Shown: positions 44,616 to 52,662 of the stretch, in pieces
How the letters are laid out: every line of letters starts with the position of its first letter
How positions within the stretch are numbered: position 1 is the stretch's first letter
Assembly: GCA_016703005.1 (NCBI GenBank)
Contig: JADJCX010000017.1
Location: forward strand, 16,918 to 80,917
Source of the DNA: Flavobacteriales bacterium
GTDB taxonomy: Bacteria > Bacteroidota > Bacteroidia > Flavobacteriales_F > PHOS-HE28
Direction of reading: 5' to 3'
DNA: 64,000 bases
The notes under the pieces: model-generated
What the model was told of the DNA's origin: nothing
Databases searched by the model: none
What the model saw: the letters and a program-made list of their open reading frames with translations, nothing else
Made by a program: the position numbers and the translations under genes

Positions 44616-45665
44616 CTATTCGGTCAACTGTTTGCGCGCTTGCGACCAGTCGAGCAACTCGCCACCGACCAGACCAACGGAAGCGGTGCGGTCGGCTTCG
44701 GATGCATACGCGGCCACGTTACCGTTCATGGGGCTATGAAGGTCCGGTGAGTGCAGGTAGTAGGCTCTCGTCGCATCGAGGAGTGCACCCGGATGCGCGT
44801 GATCGCAGACCCAATACGCCGCCACCTGAGCCTCTGCCACTCGCCCTTCAGCAGTGTATTGCACCATGCATTCCGGTGAGTCGAACGTGTAGGTACGACC
44901 CTTCGCGGTTGTTAGCACTGCGGCGAACTGTCTATCCATCACGTTCATCCGGCAGAATTCACATTCAACTTGTCCGAAGGCTATGTCCGGCTTTCCTGAG
45001 TTGCCACAAGAGGTTAACAAGAGCAATGTGCCCAATGCAGTAACGACAGGTATAGCATGGGTTGCGGCCTTTGTTGAAGTTCTGCCGCCCTTCGGCCAGC
45101 GCCACTCAACGAACCAGATGATGCAGGCCAACGAGATCACACCGAAGAGCACCCAACCTCCAGTATCCGGCAACGACCATGCGTCGAAATTCAAGAGCTT
45201 CTTGTGGCCGAAGAGCGGTGGTTGGTAGGCCATTCCTTCCACCTTGATGGCAGCATGGGGATCCAGGTCGTGCCCATACTTGTAGCCCCATGCGTACATG
45301 TCCCACATCGCCCAGATCACGAAGGCGAACAAGCCGAGGAGCCAAGTGAACAACGCGCCGTTCCTGCCGAGAGCCGCGGCGATCACACCCCATCCAATGA
45401 GCAAGTAGAAAGCATAGCGCATGATCGCGAACTCGGGGAACATCTCGTTCTCGATCGTGGCCATGCCGATGTAATGGTTGAGGCCGTTGATCTTCTGGAC
45501 ATCACCGGAGAAGCGATCATGGAAGATCTGCAGGTATAGTCCTTCGGGATACTGTGGGGCCATCAGGTCGATGCGCCAGATAGGCACGGTCAACAATGCA
45601 CCCAGCGCGAGCGCGGCGATCACGATCAGGACCCTGTTCAGCGGGCGGATGCGGGGAGTTGTCAT
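44616..45665 (-). CDS. nosL: Membrane domain fused to a NosL copper chaperone, 349 aa
   Basis: The first ~205 residues contain four or five membrane helices with a periplasmic loop (APQYPEGLYLQIFHD, LNHYIGMATIENEMFPE) and a conserved His/Met-rich set. Then a lipobox-like LLLLTSCG leads into a NosL domain (residues ~235-349) with the Cu(I) site CEFCRMNVMDRQF and a second DSPECMVQY. Proteobacterial NosL is a separate lipoprotein. The fused layout means the chaperone is held by the upstream helices. It follows nosZ after an 85-base gap with a very strong hairpin. Confidence 0.88.
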   Translation of the reverse strand: MTTPRIRPLNRVLIVIAALALGALLTVPIWRIDLMAPQYPEGLYLQIFHDRFSGDVQKINGLNHYIGMATIENEMFPEFAIMRYAFYLLIGWGVIAAALGRNGALFTWLLGLFAFVIWAMWDMYAWGYKYGHDLDPHAAIKVEGMAYQPPLFGHKKLLNFDAWSLPDTGGWVLFGVISLACIIWFVEWRWPKGGRTSTKAATHAIPVVTALGTLLLLTSCGNSGKPDIAFGQVECEFCRMNVMDRQFAAVLTTAKGRTYTFDSPECMVQYTAEGRVAEAQVAAYWVCDHAHPGALLDATRAYYLHSPDLHSPMNGNVAAYASEADRTASVGLVGGELLDWSQARKQLTE

Positions 45666-45685
45666 AGGCTAGTTATTAAGACCGA

Positions 45686-45716
45686 ACACCGGTGGATGGG
45701 ACCCATCCACCGGTGT
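45686..45716. terminator. Very strong hairpin between nosZ and the nosL-fusion gene
   Basis: The arms ACACCGGTGGATGGG (45686-45700) and CCCATCCACCGGTGT (45702-45716) are fully complementary over 15 bases around one A. The loop will open to a few more bases in practice. No long U-tract follows on the minus strand, so it may act as a partial terminator or an mRNA 3'-end protector. Confidence 0.75.
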
Positions 45717-45750
45717 CGTTCACGACCGGTCGAGGTCGGTGTTCGTCCGA

Positions 45751-47745
45751 CTAGGAACCAGCATCCACGGAACGGGTCTCGGCCTTCAGTTCCACACTGC
45801 TGCCCGCAGGCGATACGCGGACGTAGCCCTGCATCTCCTGGTGCAGCGCGCTACAGAAGTCCGTGCAGTAGAAGGGCACCACACCGATCTGGTCCGGTAC
45901 CCACTTCAGGGTTTGTGTTTCACCGGGCATGATCAGCAGTTCCGCCGTGGCAGCGCCCTTGATGGCGAAGCCGTGCGGCACGTCCCAGTCCTGCTCCAGG
46001 TTGGTGACGTGGAAATACACCTCATCGCCGATCTTGACGCCCTCGATGTTGTCCGGGGTGAAGTGCGAGCGGATGGTGGTCATCCACACGTGCACCTCTT
46101 TGCCCTTCCGTTCGATTTTCGTTTCTCCTTCGCCTTTGGCCAAGTAGGGATGTTTGTTCTTGTTGATGTCGAAGAACTTCACCTCACGTGGTTTCACCAG
46201 TTCGGCTGGCAGGGCTTGTGCATAGTGTGGTTCGCCGATGGTTGGGAAGTCAAGGAGCAGCTCCATCTTGTCGCCATCGATGCTGAAGAGCTGCGCGCTC
46301 TGCGCCAACTCCGGTCCGGTAGGCAGGTAGCGGTCCTTGGTGATCTTGTTGTAGGCGATCACGTACTTGCCCCACGGCTTCTTGCTGTCGCCGCCGGGCA
46401 CACAGAGGTGACCGATGCTGTAATAGGTGGGCACGCGGTCCACGGGCTCCAAGGTCTCCAGGCTCCACTTCACGATCTCGCTGCTCACGAAGAAGCTGGT
46501 GTACGCGAAGCCGTTCGCATCGAACTCGGTGTGCAGGGGGCCAAGGCCGGGCTTCTTCACTTCGCCCTTGATCACACTCTGGTACTTCAGCACAGGGATG
46601 CCCATAAAGTCGCCTTCCACATCGTTCTTCGCAATGGCCTCCTGGATCTTGCTGAACTGGAACACGGGGATCAGCGCAGCCAGTTTGCCGCTTCCGACGA
46701 TATACTGACCAGTGGGGTCCACATCACATCCGTGCGGTGATTTCGGGCAGGGCATGAAGTAGATGATGTCCTTCAGCTCGCGTGGGTCCAGTTGCAGCAC
46801 CTCCTTCATCACGGTGCTTTCGCCGGTGTGCGTTTCATCGTTGTACCAGTTGCTGTAGTACTCTACTGGAACCTTGCGTCCCTTGCCTTCCTTGGCGTAT
46901 TGCTCAGCCTTCTTCCAGTTCACGGCCATCACGAAATCCTTGTCGCGCTGGCTGGCGTTGACTTCCATGAGGCTGTATGCCTGTTCGCTGTTGTAGCAGC
47001 TGAAGAAGAACCAACCCTCGCTCGGGCCTTTGCCCGCGTGCGACAGATCGAAGTTCACACCCGGTGTGATGATCTGGAAGGCGATGGACATCTTGCCCGT
47101 CTCCGGTTCGGGGTGGATGAAGCTCACGGTGCCCTTGAAGTTCTCCCGGTAGCTCTCAATAGGCACATCCCGCTCGGCATCGCTACCCATGGGAATGCTG
47201 AAGCGTGTTCCGGCCACCACATACTCACTATTGCCCGTGGTGAAAGGTGAACTGTGGTTGCCACCGCAGTTAGGGATCTCAATGATGCTCTTGGTCCGGA
47301 AGGTCCCGAGATCCACCAACGCGATGCGCGGTGTGTTGTTGCCATTGATGAAACACCATTTGCCATCGGGTACACCATCGGTTTGTGAAAGCTCCGGGTG
47401 GTGCGAATCGTCCCAAGGAATGAAGCCGTGCGTGGTCATGAGCATGGGCTTTGTCTCCTCGCTATAGCCCCAGCCACTCTGCGGATCCTGGGAGAAAACG
47501 GGTATGTGCCTGAGCATGCGCCCGCTGGGCAGGCCGTACACGCTCATTTGCCCGCTGAAGCCTCCGCTGACGAAATTGTAGAACTCGTCATAGGCGCCCG
47601 GACGCACATACACTTTCGATGCGGCGTCGCCTTGCACGGCCACCTGGGCTGTTGTGGGCCGACAACCATTGAGGGTATTGAGCAAGAGGAAAACGCCACC
47701 GGCCGCCGATAGCAGCAGCAAGGTGGGGATGAGTTTGCGTTTCAT
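45751..47745 (-). CDS. nosZ: Nitrous oxide reductase, clade II
   Basis: This 664-aa enzyme reduces N2O to N2 in the periplasm. The CuA site is at the C-terminus: CTDFCSALHQEM (C627, C631, H635, M638). CuZ ligands include the early His pair in DDSHHPELSQ and His residues in NCGGNHSSPF, PKSPHGCDVD and GPLHTEF. The leader (MKRKLIPTLLLL ... NGC) lacks a twin-arginine motif and looks Sec/lipoprotein-like, the mark of clade II. The start at 47745 lies 26 bases after the cytochrome c stop. Transcription is probably from the double-palindrome region at 48308-48348. Confidence 0.97.
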   Translation of the reverse strand: MKRKLIPTLLLLSAAGGVFLLLNTLNGCRPTTAQVAVQGDAASKVYVRPGAYDEFYNFVSGGFSGQMSVYGLPSGRMLRHIPVFSQDPQSGWGYSEETKPMLMTTHGFIPWDDSHHPELSQTDGVPDGKWCFINGNNTPRIALVDLGTFRTKSIIEIPNCGGNHSSPFTTGNSEYVVAGTRFSIPMGSDAERDVPIESYRENFKGTVSFIHPEPETGKMSIAFQIITPGVNFDLSHAGKGPSEGWFFFSCYNSEQAYSLMEVNASQRDKDFVMAVNWKKAEQYAKEGKGRKVPVEYYSNWYNDETHTGESTVMKEVLQLDPRELKDIIYFMPCPKSPHGCDVDPTGQYIVGSGKLAALIPVFQFSKIQEAIAKNDVEGDFMGIPVLKYQSVIKGEVKKPGLGPLHTEFDANGFAYTSFFVSSEIVKWSLETLEPVDRVPTYYSIGHLCVPGGDSKKPWGKYVIAYNKITKDRYLPTGPELAQSAQLFSIDGDKMELLLDFPTIGEPHYAQALPAELVKPREVKFFDINKNKHPYLAKGEGETKIERKGKEVHVWMTTIRSHFTPDNIEGVKIGDEVYFHVTNLEQDWDVPHGFAIKGAATAELLIMPGETQTLKWVPDQIGVVPFYCTDFCSALHQEMQGYVRVSPAGSSVELKAETRSVDAGS

Positions 47746-47770
47746 GATCACGGCGTTGGTTTTGGACAAT

Positions 47771-48261
47771 TCAAAGGGTGCGCATGAACTCGAGCACTTG
47801 GCGGGCTTCGTCCTGGCTGAGGTTCTGGTTGGGCATGCGCACGAGGCACTCTTCCAGCATCTTCTGTGCTTCGGCATCCGTCTCCAACATGGCGTCGGTG
47901 TGTACGATCATGTTCATGATCCACTCCGGCTTGCGCTTGGTCATGATCCCTGCCAGCCGGGACCCACCATGCGCTTATCGCCCAAGCGTGTGACAGGCCT
48001 GGCATTTCACATCGTAGGTGATCTTCCCTTCTCGGCAAGTGCTGGATCGATGTCGCCGAGGTTCAGGTCCGCCGCCGTGAAAAGGTCGGCATGGGCGGTG
48101 GAGTTTTCCTCCTCTGCCGTTCCACTACCAGTTGGTGGGGTGGTGGCGCCCGGAGGGCCTGCCGGTGTTCCACCGCCGCCACAAGCCACGAGCAGCATTA
48201 TACCGCCCAGCAGAGTTAGTGTCTTGACGTCTATCGAGTTGCTGTTGTTGATGCGGGGCAT
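47771..48261 (-). CDS. Cytochrome c lipoprotein upstream of nosZ, three frameshifts
   Basis: The start at 48261 leads to a lipobox (LLVACGGGG), a Gly/Pro/Thr linker, and a monoheme domain with KCQACHTLGDKRMVGPGW, ending EECLVRMPNQNLSQDEARQVLEFMRTL. Three indels interrupt it: near 48031 (G3 should be G4), near 47982 (one extra G), and near 47952 (G3 should be G4). The repaired length is exactly 163 aa. It is the likely electron donor to NosZ; a cytochrome just before nosZ is usual in clade II clusters. Confidence 0.85.
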
Positions 48262-48307
48262 GACCGTTGATTTTGGTTCGCATCAAAACTGACCGGCACC
48301 AAGAAGC

Positions 48308-48319
48308 TGACACCTGTCA
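48308..48319. promoter_or_regulatory. FNR-type operator TGAC-ACCT-GTCA (regulon site 5)
   Basis: It extends to CTGAC...GTCAG and is centred 52 bases before the cytochrome c-nosZ start. A CAGTTTTG box on the minus strand (48284-48291) is 26 bases away. Confidence 0.7.
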
Positions 48320-48336
48320 GTTCTCACCTGGGAACA

Positions 48337-48348
48337 TGACTTTCGTCA
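48337..48348. promoter_or_regulatory. FNR-type operator TGAC-TTTC-GTCA (regulon site 6)
   Basis: This second perfect site in the same divergent region is centred 43 bases before the 12-TM gene at 48386 and 29 bases from site 5 (about three DNA turns). Confidence 0.7.
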
Positions 48349-48385
48349 GTCGCATGTCCAACTGCCGTTCGGAATCTCGCATCCG

Positions 48386-49603
48386 ATGCGCCGCCACTTC
48401 CTGATCGCTCTGGGATCACTCGCTTGTGCGGCCAGTATAGGGGCGCTGCTCCGGCTCATATATGTGATGGATCTGCCGTGGCTCGTTTTCAAGCCGTGGC
48501 TGCACGCGCACTCCCACGTGGCCATGCTGGGCTGGGTTTTCCCGGCATTGCTGCTCACGTTGCTCGGACAGGATGACCGGAAACCGCCACGGGGGTTTCT
48601 GGGCTGGTTGTCCGCCTCTCAGATGATGGTATTGGGCATGCTCGTCAGCTTCCCGTTGCAGGGGTACGACACGTTCTCCATCACTTTTTCCATCCTTCAA
48701 ATGCTGATCAGCTACGTGCTTGTCGGTATCGTATGGATCAGTACGGCGCACTGGCCCAAGTCCGGCAGCCGTCGCTTGGTGAGGCTGGCGATCATCTTGC
48801 AGGTGATCAGCACACTTGGGGTCTGGGCAATGGGGCCCATCATGACCCATGGCTTGGCGGGTACGGAGTGGTACTACTGGAGCATTCAGTGGTTCCTGCA
48901 CTTCCAGTTCAATGGCTGGTTCTGGTTCGCGGCCCTGGCCATTGGCAGCCGTTGGGCCGAGCGGCACGGTGTCGATGTGCGGCTCGATGGGTTCACCACC
49001 GCGCTTTGGGTGGTGAGTGCAGTGTTCACCTATGCGCTGGCGATCGCTTGGTCAGAGCGGCTGCCACTTGTGCTGGCGATCAACACCGCTGGTGTGGCGC
49101 TGCAGTTTTGGGCTGCCTGGCGAACGCTTTTGGCCATGCGCCGCGCGCGCTTGCAGGTGCTCGTGAAGACCACCCGATGGATGAGGATCTTGATCGGCGT
49201 TATGATGGTGTCCATGGCCGCGAAAGTCGCGGCGCAAACAGCGGTGTCCATACCCACGGTGACCAATATGGCGCTCACGTTGCGCAACTATGTCATCGGG
49301 TTCATTCATCTCAACACACTGGGCGCCATCACAGCGCTCATGTTCGCGCACGCAGTTATGCGGGGCTGGTTCAATGAGCGGCTTTTGCTTGTTCGAGTTG
49401 CCATCGGTCTGTTCATCTCGGGATTTGCTCTCAGTGAACTGCTGCTCTTTCTGCAAGGCACTTTATTCTGGGCGGGGCTGGGTATGATGCCCGGTTATTA
49501 CACAGTGCTCCTTGGGTTCTCAATGCTCCTGCCGATCGGTGTTGGGTCGTTGCTTGTCCACATGCTCGCGATGTGGCCTCGTAGCACGTCGCATGACGAG
49601 TAA
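48386..49603 (+). CDS. 12-TM membrane protein, heme/copper-like (NnrS or heme-copper oxidase relative)
   Basis: This 405-aa protein has twelve predicted helices. His residues sit inside helix 2 (WLHAHSHVAMLGWV), helix 6 (WFLHFQFNGWFWF) and helix 10 (FIHLNTLGAITALMFAH), the same helices that hold heme and copper ligands in heme-copper oxidase subunit I. The helix-7 His pair of true oxidases is missing. NnrS proteins are also 12-TM heme/copper proteins with an HAH-type motif. It is divergent from nosZ, close to norBC, and shares the regulon palindrome, so a part in nitric oxide tolerance is the best guess. Confidence 0.6.
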   Translation: MRRHFLIALGSLACAASIGALLRLIYVMDLPWLVFKPWLHAHSHVAMLGWVFPALLLTLLGQDDRKPPRGFLGWLSASQMMVLGMLVSFPLQGYDTFSITFSILQMLISYVLVGIVWISTAHWPKSGSRRLVRLAIILQVISTLGVWAMGPIMTHGLAGTEWYYWSIQWFLHFQFNGWFWFAALAIGSRWAERHGVDVRLDGFTTALWVVSAVFTYALAIAWSERLPLVLAINTAGVALQFWAAWRTLLAMRRARLQVLVKTTRWMRILIGVMMVSMAAKVAAQTAVSIPTVTNMALTLRNYVIGFIHLNTLGAITALMFAHAVMRGWFNERLLLVRVAIGLFISGFALSELLLFLQGTLFWAGLGMMPGYYTVLLGFSMLLPIGVGSLLVHMLAMWPRSTSHDE

Positions 49604-49629
49604 TGCACGTGCGGATCGATACCGCCGGT

Positions 49630-49986
49630 TCACTTAGTTCGTGTGGCGTTCCGTTGAAAGAACCAGGTGCTGATGAAAAGCGAACCTACGATCGCAAGGG
49701 GGCCGCTGATCGCAAGTATCCAACCCGGATGATCGATCGCCCGGATCCCGTAGCCGGACGCCAATGCCAAGAGGATCACCCCGCCGATGAGCGGCCACCG
49801 CCAAGCCAGCAATACGATCGCTAACAAGGCAATGGCCGGCACCGAGTGCAGAAGAAAATGCAACGCCTGTTCAGATGGTGGTGCTCCCGGCTCGAACGCA
49901 TCGAGGGCGAACACCCCAACGAAAACGGTGAGGAGCAGGCCCAGGATCCGAGCTGACCAGCGGAGGTAGGGGAGTGCGGATCTCAT
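49630..49986 (-). CDS. Four-helix small membrane protein after norB, 118 aa
   Basis: Four hydrophobic helices are visible (ILGLLLTVFVGVFALDAF, ALHFLLHSVPAIALLAIVLLAW, LIGGVILLALASGYGIRAI, WILAISGPLAIVGSLFIST) with a conserved His in the second. It lies 62 bases after norB and may be cotranscribed. I recognise the plan from small uncharacterised Bacteroidota membrane proteins but cannot assign a function. Confidence 0.65.
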   Translation of the reverse strand: MRSALPYLRWSARILGLLLTVFVGVFALDAFEPGAPPSEQALHFLLHSVPAIALLAIVLLAWRWPLIGGVILLALASGYGIRAIDHPGWILAISGPLAIVGSLFISTWFFQRNATRTK

Positions 49987-50039
49987 GGCAATGAGAGGTT
50001 ACGGTAGCACGAATGTGGACCGGCATCAGGAAATACCCA

Positions 50040-50051
50040 TGACACTGATCA
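50040..50051. promoter_or_regulatory. Variant operator TGAC-ACTG-ATCA
   Basis: There is one mismatch. It overlaps the norB stop codon and is 32 bases from a CACATTCG box (minus strand, 50010-50017) before the 118-aa gene. Confidence 0.35.
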
Positions 50052-51371
50052 TGCGGAAGCACCGTACGATGCCTTTCGCAACGCGGCGAGGAAATGACGA
50101 ACGATGATGCCCATGCCGACCAACAGCCCAAGCCCGGCTGTGGCGAACACCTTCAGCACCTCGAACACCGGCTGCATCATCCGCTGGAAGTCGGACATGC
50201 CCAACACCACATCGCGATAGCCCTTCACTGCACCGGCGGCGATCAGAGCGAGCCAAAAGAGCAACAGGCTCGCCATGGTCATCGCCAAGCCACGCGCGAT
50301 CCATTTCTTCCGGCTTGCCGCGAGTTCATCCACACGCAGCATGAAGCCCAGCGACGCCAGCAGGATCATGGTGTTGATGCCGATGGTGGCTCCCATGGCG
50401 TGCGCAACGGTGATGTGCGTGCCATGCGTGTAGCGGTTGATCGCGGGTACCGACATGAGCAGCACAAGTATGAGGTTGAGGAAGACCCACAGCTCCGAGG
50501 CTACGAGGAAGCGATAGGTGAGCAGGTGCTTGAACCGGCGGTGCTCCTCCAGTTTCTTCCTGAACCCTCTTACGATGGCAATGAAGAAGGCGAACTCGGT
50601 CATGCTGACCGCATAGGCCGCGTGCCGCATCCAGCCCGCCGTGGGCACGTTATAGAGGTGATGGCCCCAATTGAACATGAGGTTGCTCAAGCCAAGGAAC
50701 CAAAAGAGGAAGGCGGTGCGTCCCCGCGCTATCCCTTCATCGCCACTGATCTTGACCATCAGGTAAAGCGCGGTGCCATAAAGCATCTGGTTCCATGCGC
50801 CCACCATGGCGCCGTTCGATTTCCACTGCACAGTGATCTCGCGCAAGTACGTATCCCTGAACCACGGCACGTGGTAGAGGTTCTGCTCGATGAAGGTGAT
50901 CAGGAAGAACACAATGCCAGTGGTCCACATCCAGACATACAAGGGCGGGTCGGTCGGTCGGTGCCTCCACGCGCGGAAGTAGTCCAGCATCAGAAGCAAC
51001 CAAGCTCCTAACAATGGAACGCACAGAATGGGGGGGAACTCCCAATACTCCCTTCCACCGAATTTCCGGAAGGCGTAGAACACGAACACCGCGATAGTGG
51101 TCGCGACCCAGATGCTGAAGAACACAGCTTGGAGCGCGGACCGCCCTTGCTCCGTGAACACCTCGCGCTTGTAGTGCATTACACCGGCGGTGGCCCCGGA
51201 GATGATCCAGAACAGAGCGGCCGAGACATGCATGGGGCGCAGTTGCTCGAACGGGATCAGGTCGCCGATGTCCGGGAACACGAACGCGAAGGCCGCTATG
51301 GCGCCGAAGATCAGCGCCGCCAGCAACAGCGCCAAGGCGAAACCGATCTGCCATCTGGTCACCTTGTTCAT
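50049..51371 (-). CDS. norB: Nitric oxide reductase catalytic subunit NorB
   Basis: This 440-aa heme-copper family protein has twelve helices. Conserved His residues occur in RPMHVSAALFW (heme), FNWGHHLYNVP (FeB ligands), and ITVAHAMGATIGIN (heme b/b3), and the Glu/His stretch EQNLYHVPWFRD is typical of NorB. It reduces NO to N2O using electrons from NorC. The start lies 1 base after the norC stop. The product N2O is the substrate of NosZ encoded 3 kb away. Confidence 0.93.
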   Translation of the reverse strand: MNKVTRWQIGFALALLLAALIFGAIAAFAFVFPDIGDLIPFEQLRPMHVSAALFWIISGATAGVMHYKREVFTEQGRSALQAVFFSIWVATTIAVFVFYAFRKFGGREYWEFPPILCVPLLGAWLLLMLDYFRAWRHRPTDPPLYVWMWTTGIVFFLITFIEQNLYHVPWFRDTYLREITVQWKSNGAMVGAWNQMLYGTALYLMVKISGDEGIARGRTAFLFWFLGLSNLMFNWGHHLYNVPTAGWMRHAAYAVSMTEFAFFIAIVRGFRKKLEEHRRFKHLLTYRFLVASELWVFLNLILVLLMSVPAINRYTHGTHITVAHAMGATIGINTMILLASLGFMLRVDELAASRKKWIARGLAMTMASLLLFWLALIAAGAVKGYRDVVLGMSDFQRMMQPVFEVLKVFATAGLGLLVGMGIIVRHFLAALRKASYGASA

Positions 51372-51372
51372 G

Positions 51373-51768
51373 TCAGTGTTCGTTGATCAGGTACGTGCCG
51401 GTCCAATGAACGGTCTCCGGGGGCACCTTGCTTGTTCCGGACCGGTCGACCCATTTGAGGAACGCGATGAGGTGGTCCATCTCCACGTCACTCACTGCCA
51501 GTGCGGGCATGCGGCCCGTACCGTAGCGAATGAAGGTGCGGATTCTCGGTTCTTCACGCAGGGAAGCCACGTTGGTCAGGTCTGGTCCCATGTATCCGCC
51601 CAGACCGTAGAGTTGGTGGCAGCTCTGGCAATTCCGCTCCTGCCACACGCGCATACCGGAGCGGATGCCCGAATTGGCCCGATCGGTGTCCAAACGATCG
51701 CCCACGCCGTACACCAAGACCGTGTACACCGCGAATAGAACGGACAGGGTGACAAGTATCCCACGCAT
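51373..51768 (-). CDS. norC: Nitric oxide reductase cytochrome c subunit NorC
   Basis: This 131-aa protein has one N-terminal helix and a single heme motif CQSCHQLYGLGGYMGPDL, with the axial Met in GTGRMPALAVSD. It passes electrons to NorB. It begins the norCB operon; a one-mismatch palindrome is centred 52 bases upstream. Confidence 0.94.
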   Translation of the reverse strand: MRGILVTLSVLFAVYTVLVYGVGDRLDTDRANSGIRSGMRVWQERNCQSCHQLYGLGGYMGPDLTNVASLREEPRIRTFIRYGTGRMPALAVSDVEMDHLIAFLKWVDRSGTSKVPPETVHWTGTYLINEH

Positions 51769-51814
51769 GGCCTGCGTATCGGCACAAAAAAACGAGCGGC
51801 TTCAATAGCGGAGC

Positions 51815-51826
51815 TGATGGATGTCA
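51815..51826. promoter_or_regulatory. Variant operator TGAT-GGAT-GTCA between norC and ric
   Basis: There is one mismatch; the TGAT half is like the classical FNR half-site. It is 32 bases from a TTTTTTTG box (minus strand, 51785-51792) for norC, and 70 bases before ric. Confidence 0.45.
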
Positions 51827-51895
51827 ACTTCCTCGGTTATTCCCGTCCTTTCTTTTACCCATGACAAGAAGCTCGAACAACGAAACCTCATCGTC

Positions 51896-52636
51896 ATGAA
51901 CATCACCTCCGACCGCACCATTGGTTCCATCGTTGCCGAGGACTATCGCGCAGCGGCGACGCTTACCCGGTACGGGATCGACTTCTGTTGCAAGGGTGGC
52001 CGAACGGTGGAGGAAGTGTGCCGCACGAAAGAGATCGATCGGTCCATGCTGGAAAACGAGATCCGGCAAGGGTTGACTCGCGATGCCGGATCGGGTGAGT
52101 ACTACACACAATGGAGCTTGAGCCGGTTGGTCGACCATATCGAGAACATCCACCATAGCTATGTTGTGGCGCGGACATCGGTGCTGCGGGAGTATCTGGC
52201 CAAACTCTGCAAGGTGCATGGCGGGCGGCATCCGGAGCTTTTCGAGATCGCGGCCGAGTTCGACGCATGCGCCCATGCGATGGCCGCACACATGAAGAAG
52301 GAGGAACTGCTGCTATTCCCGTTCATCAAACAATTGGAGAAGGCCAGGGCGGAAGGCATGCCTACGCCACATCCGCACTTCGGTACGGTGAGCAACCCGA
52401 TAGCGGCCATGATGCACGACCACGACGCGGAAGGCGAGCGCTTCCGCCGCATCAAGGAGTTGAGCTGCGGCTATGCTGAACCCGCTGACGGCTGCGCAAC
52501 CTACCACACGGCCATGGCCATGCTCCAGGATTTCGAAGCCGACTTGCACCTGCATATCCACTTGGAGAACAACATCCTGTTCCCGCGTGCGGTAGCCTTG
52601 GAGAACGATCTACGAGCACATCAGCAGCCCGTGTAA
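51896..52636 (+). CDS. ric: Iron-sulfur cluster repair di-iron protein (RIC/ScdA/YtfE)
   Basis: The start at 51896 (MNITSDRTIGSIVAED) begins the DUF542 domain with YGIDFCCKGGRTVEEVC. A hemerythrin-like domain follows with His/Glu ligands in HIENIHHSYV, AHMKKEELLLFPF, MMHDHDAEGERF and LHIHLENNILFPR. RIC proteins repair clusters damaged by nitric oxide or peroxide. It is divergent from norCB, the enzyme that removes NO. Length (246 aa) is normal. Confidence 0.95.
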   Translation: MNITSDRTIGSIVAEDYRAAATLTRYGIDFCCKGGRTVEEVCRTKEIDRSMLENEIRQGLTRDAGSGEYYTQWSLSRLVDHIENIHHSYVVARTSVLREYLAKLCKVHGGRHPELFEIAAEFDACAHAMAAHMKKEELLLFPFIKQLEKARAEGMPTPHPHFGTVSNPIAAMMHDHDAEGERFRRIKELSCGYAEPADGCATYHTAMAMLQDFEADLHLHIHLENNILFPRAVALENDLRAHQQPV

Positions 52637-52662
52637 GTCCTGCCTGGAAAGTGAGTCGCGGA

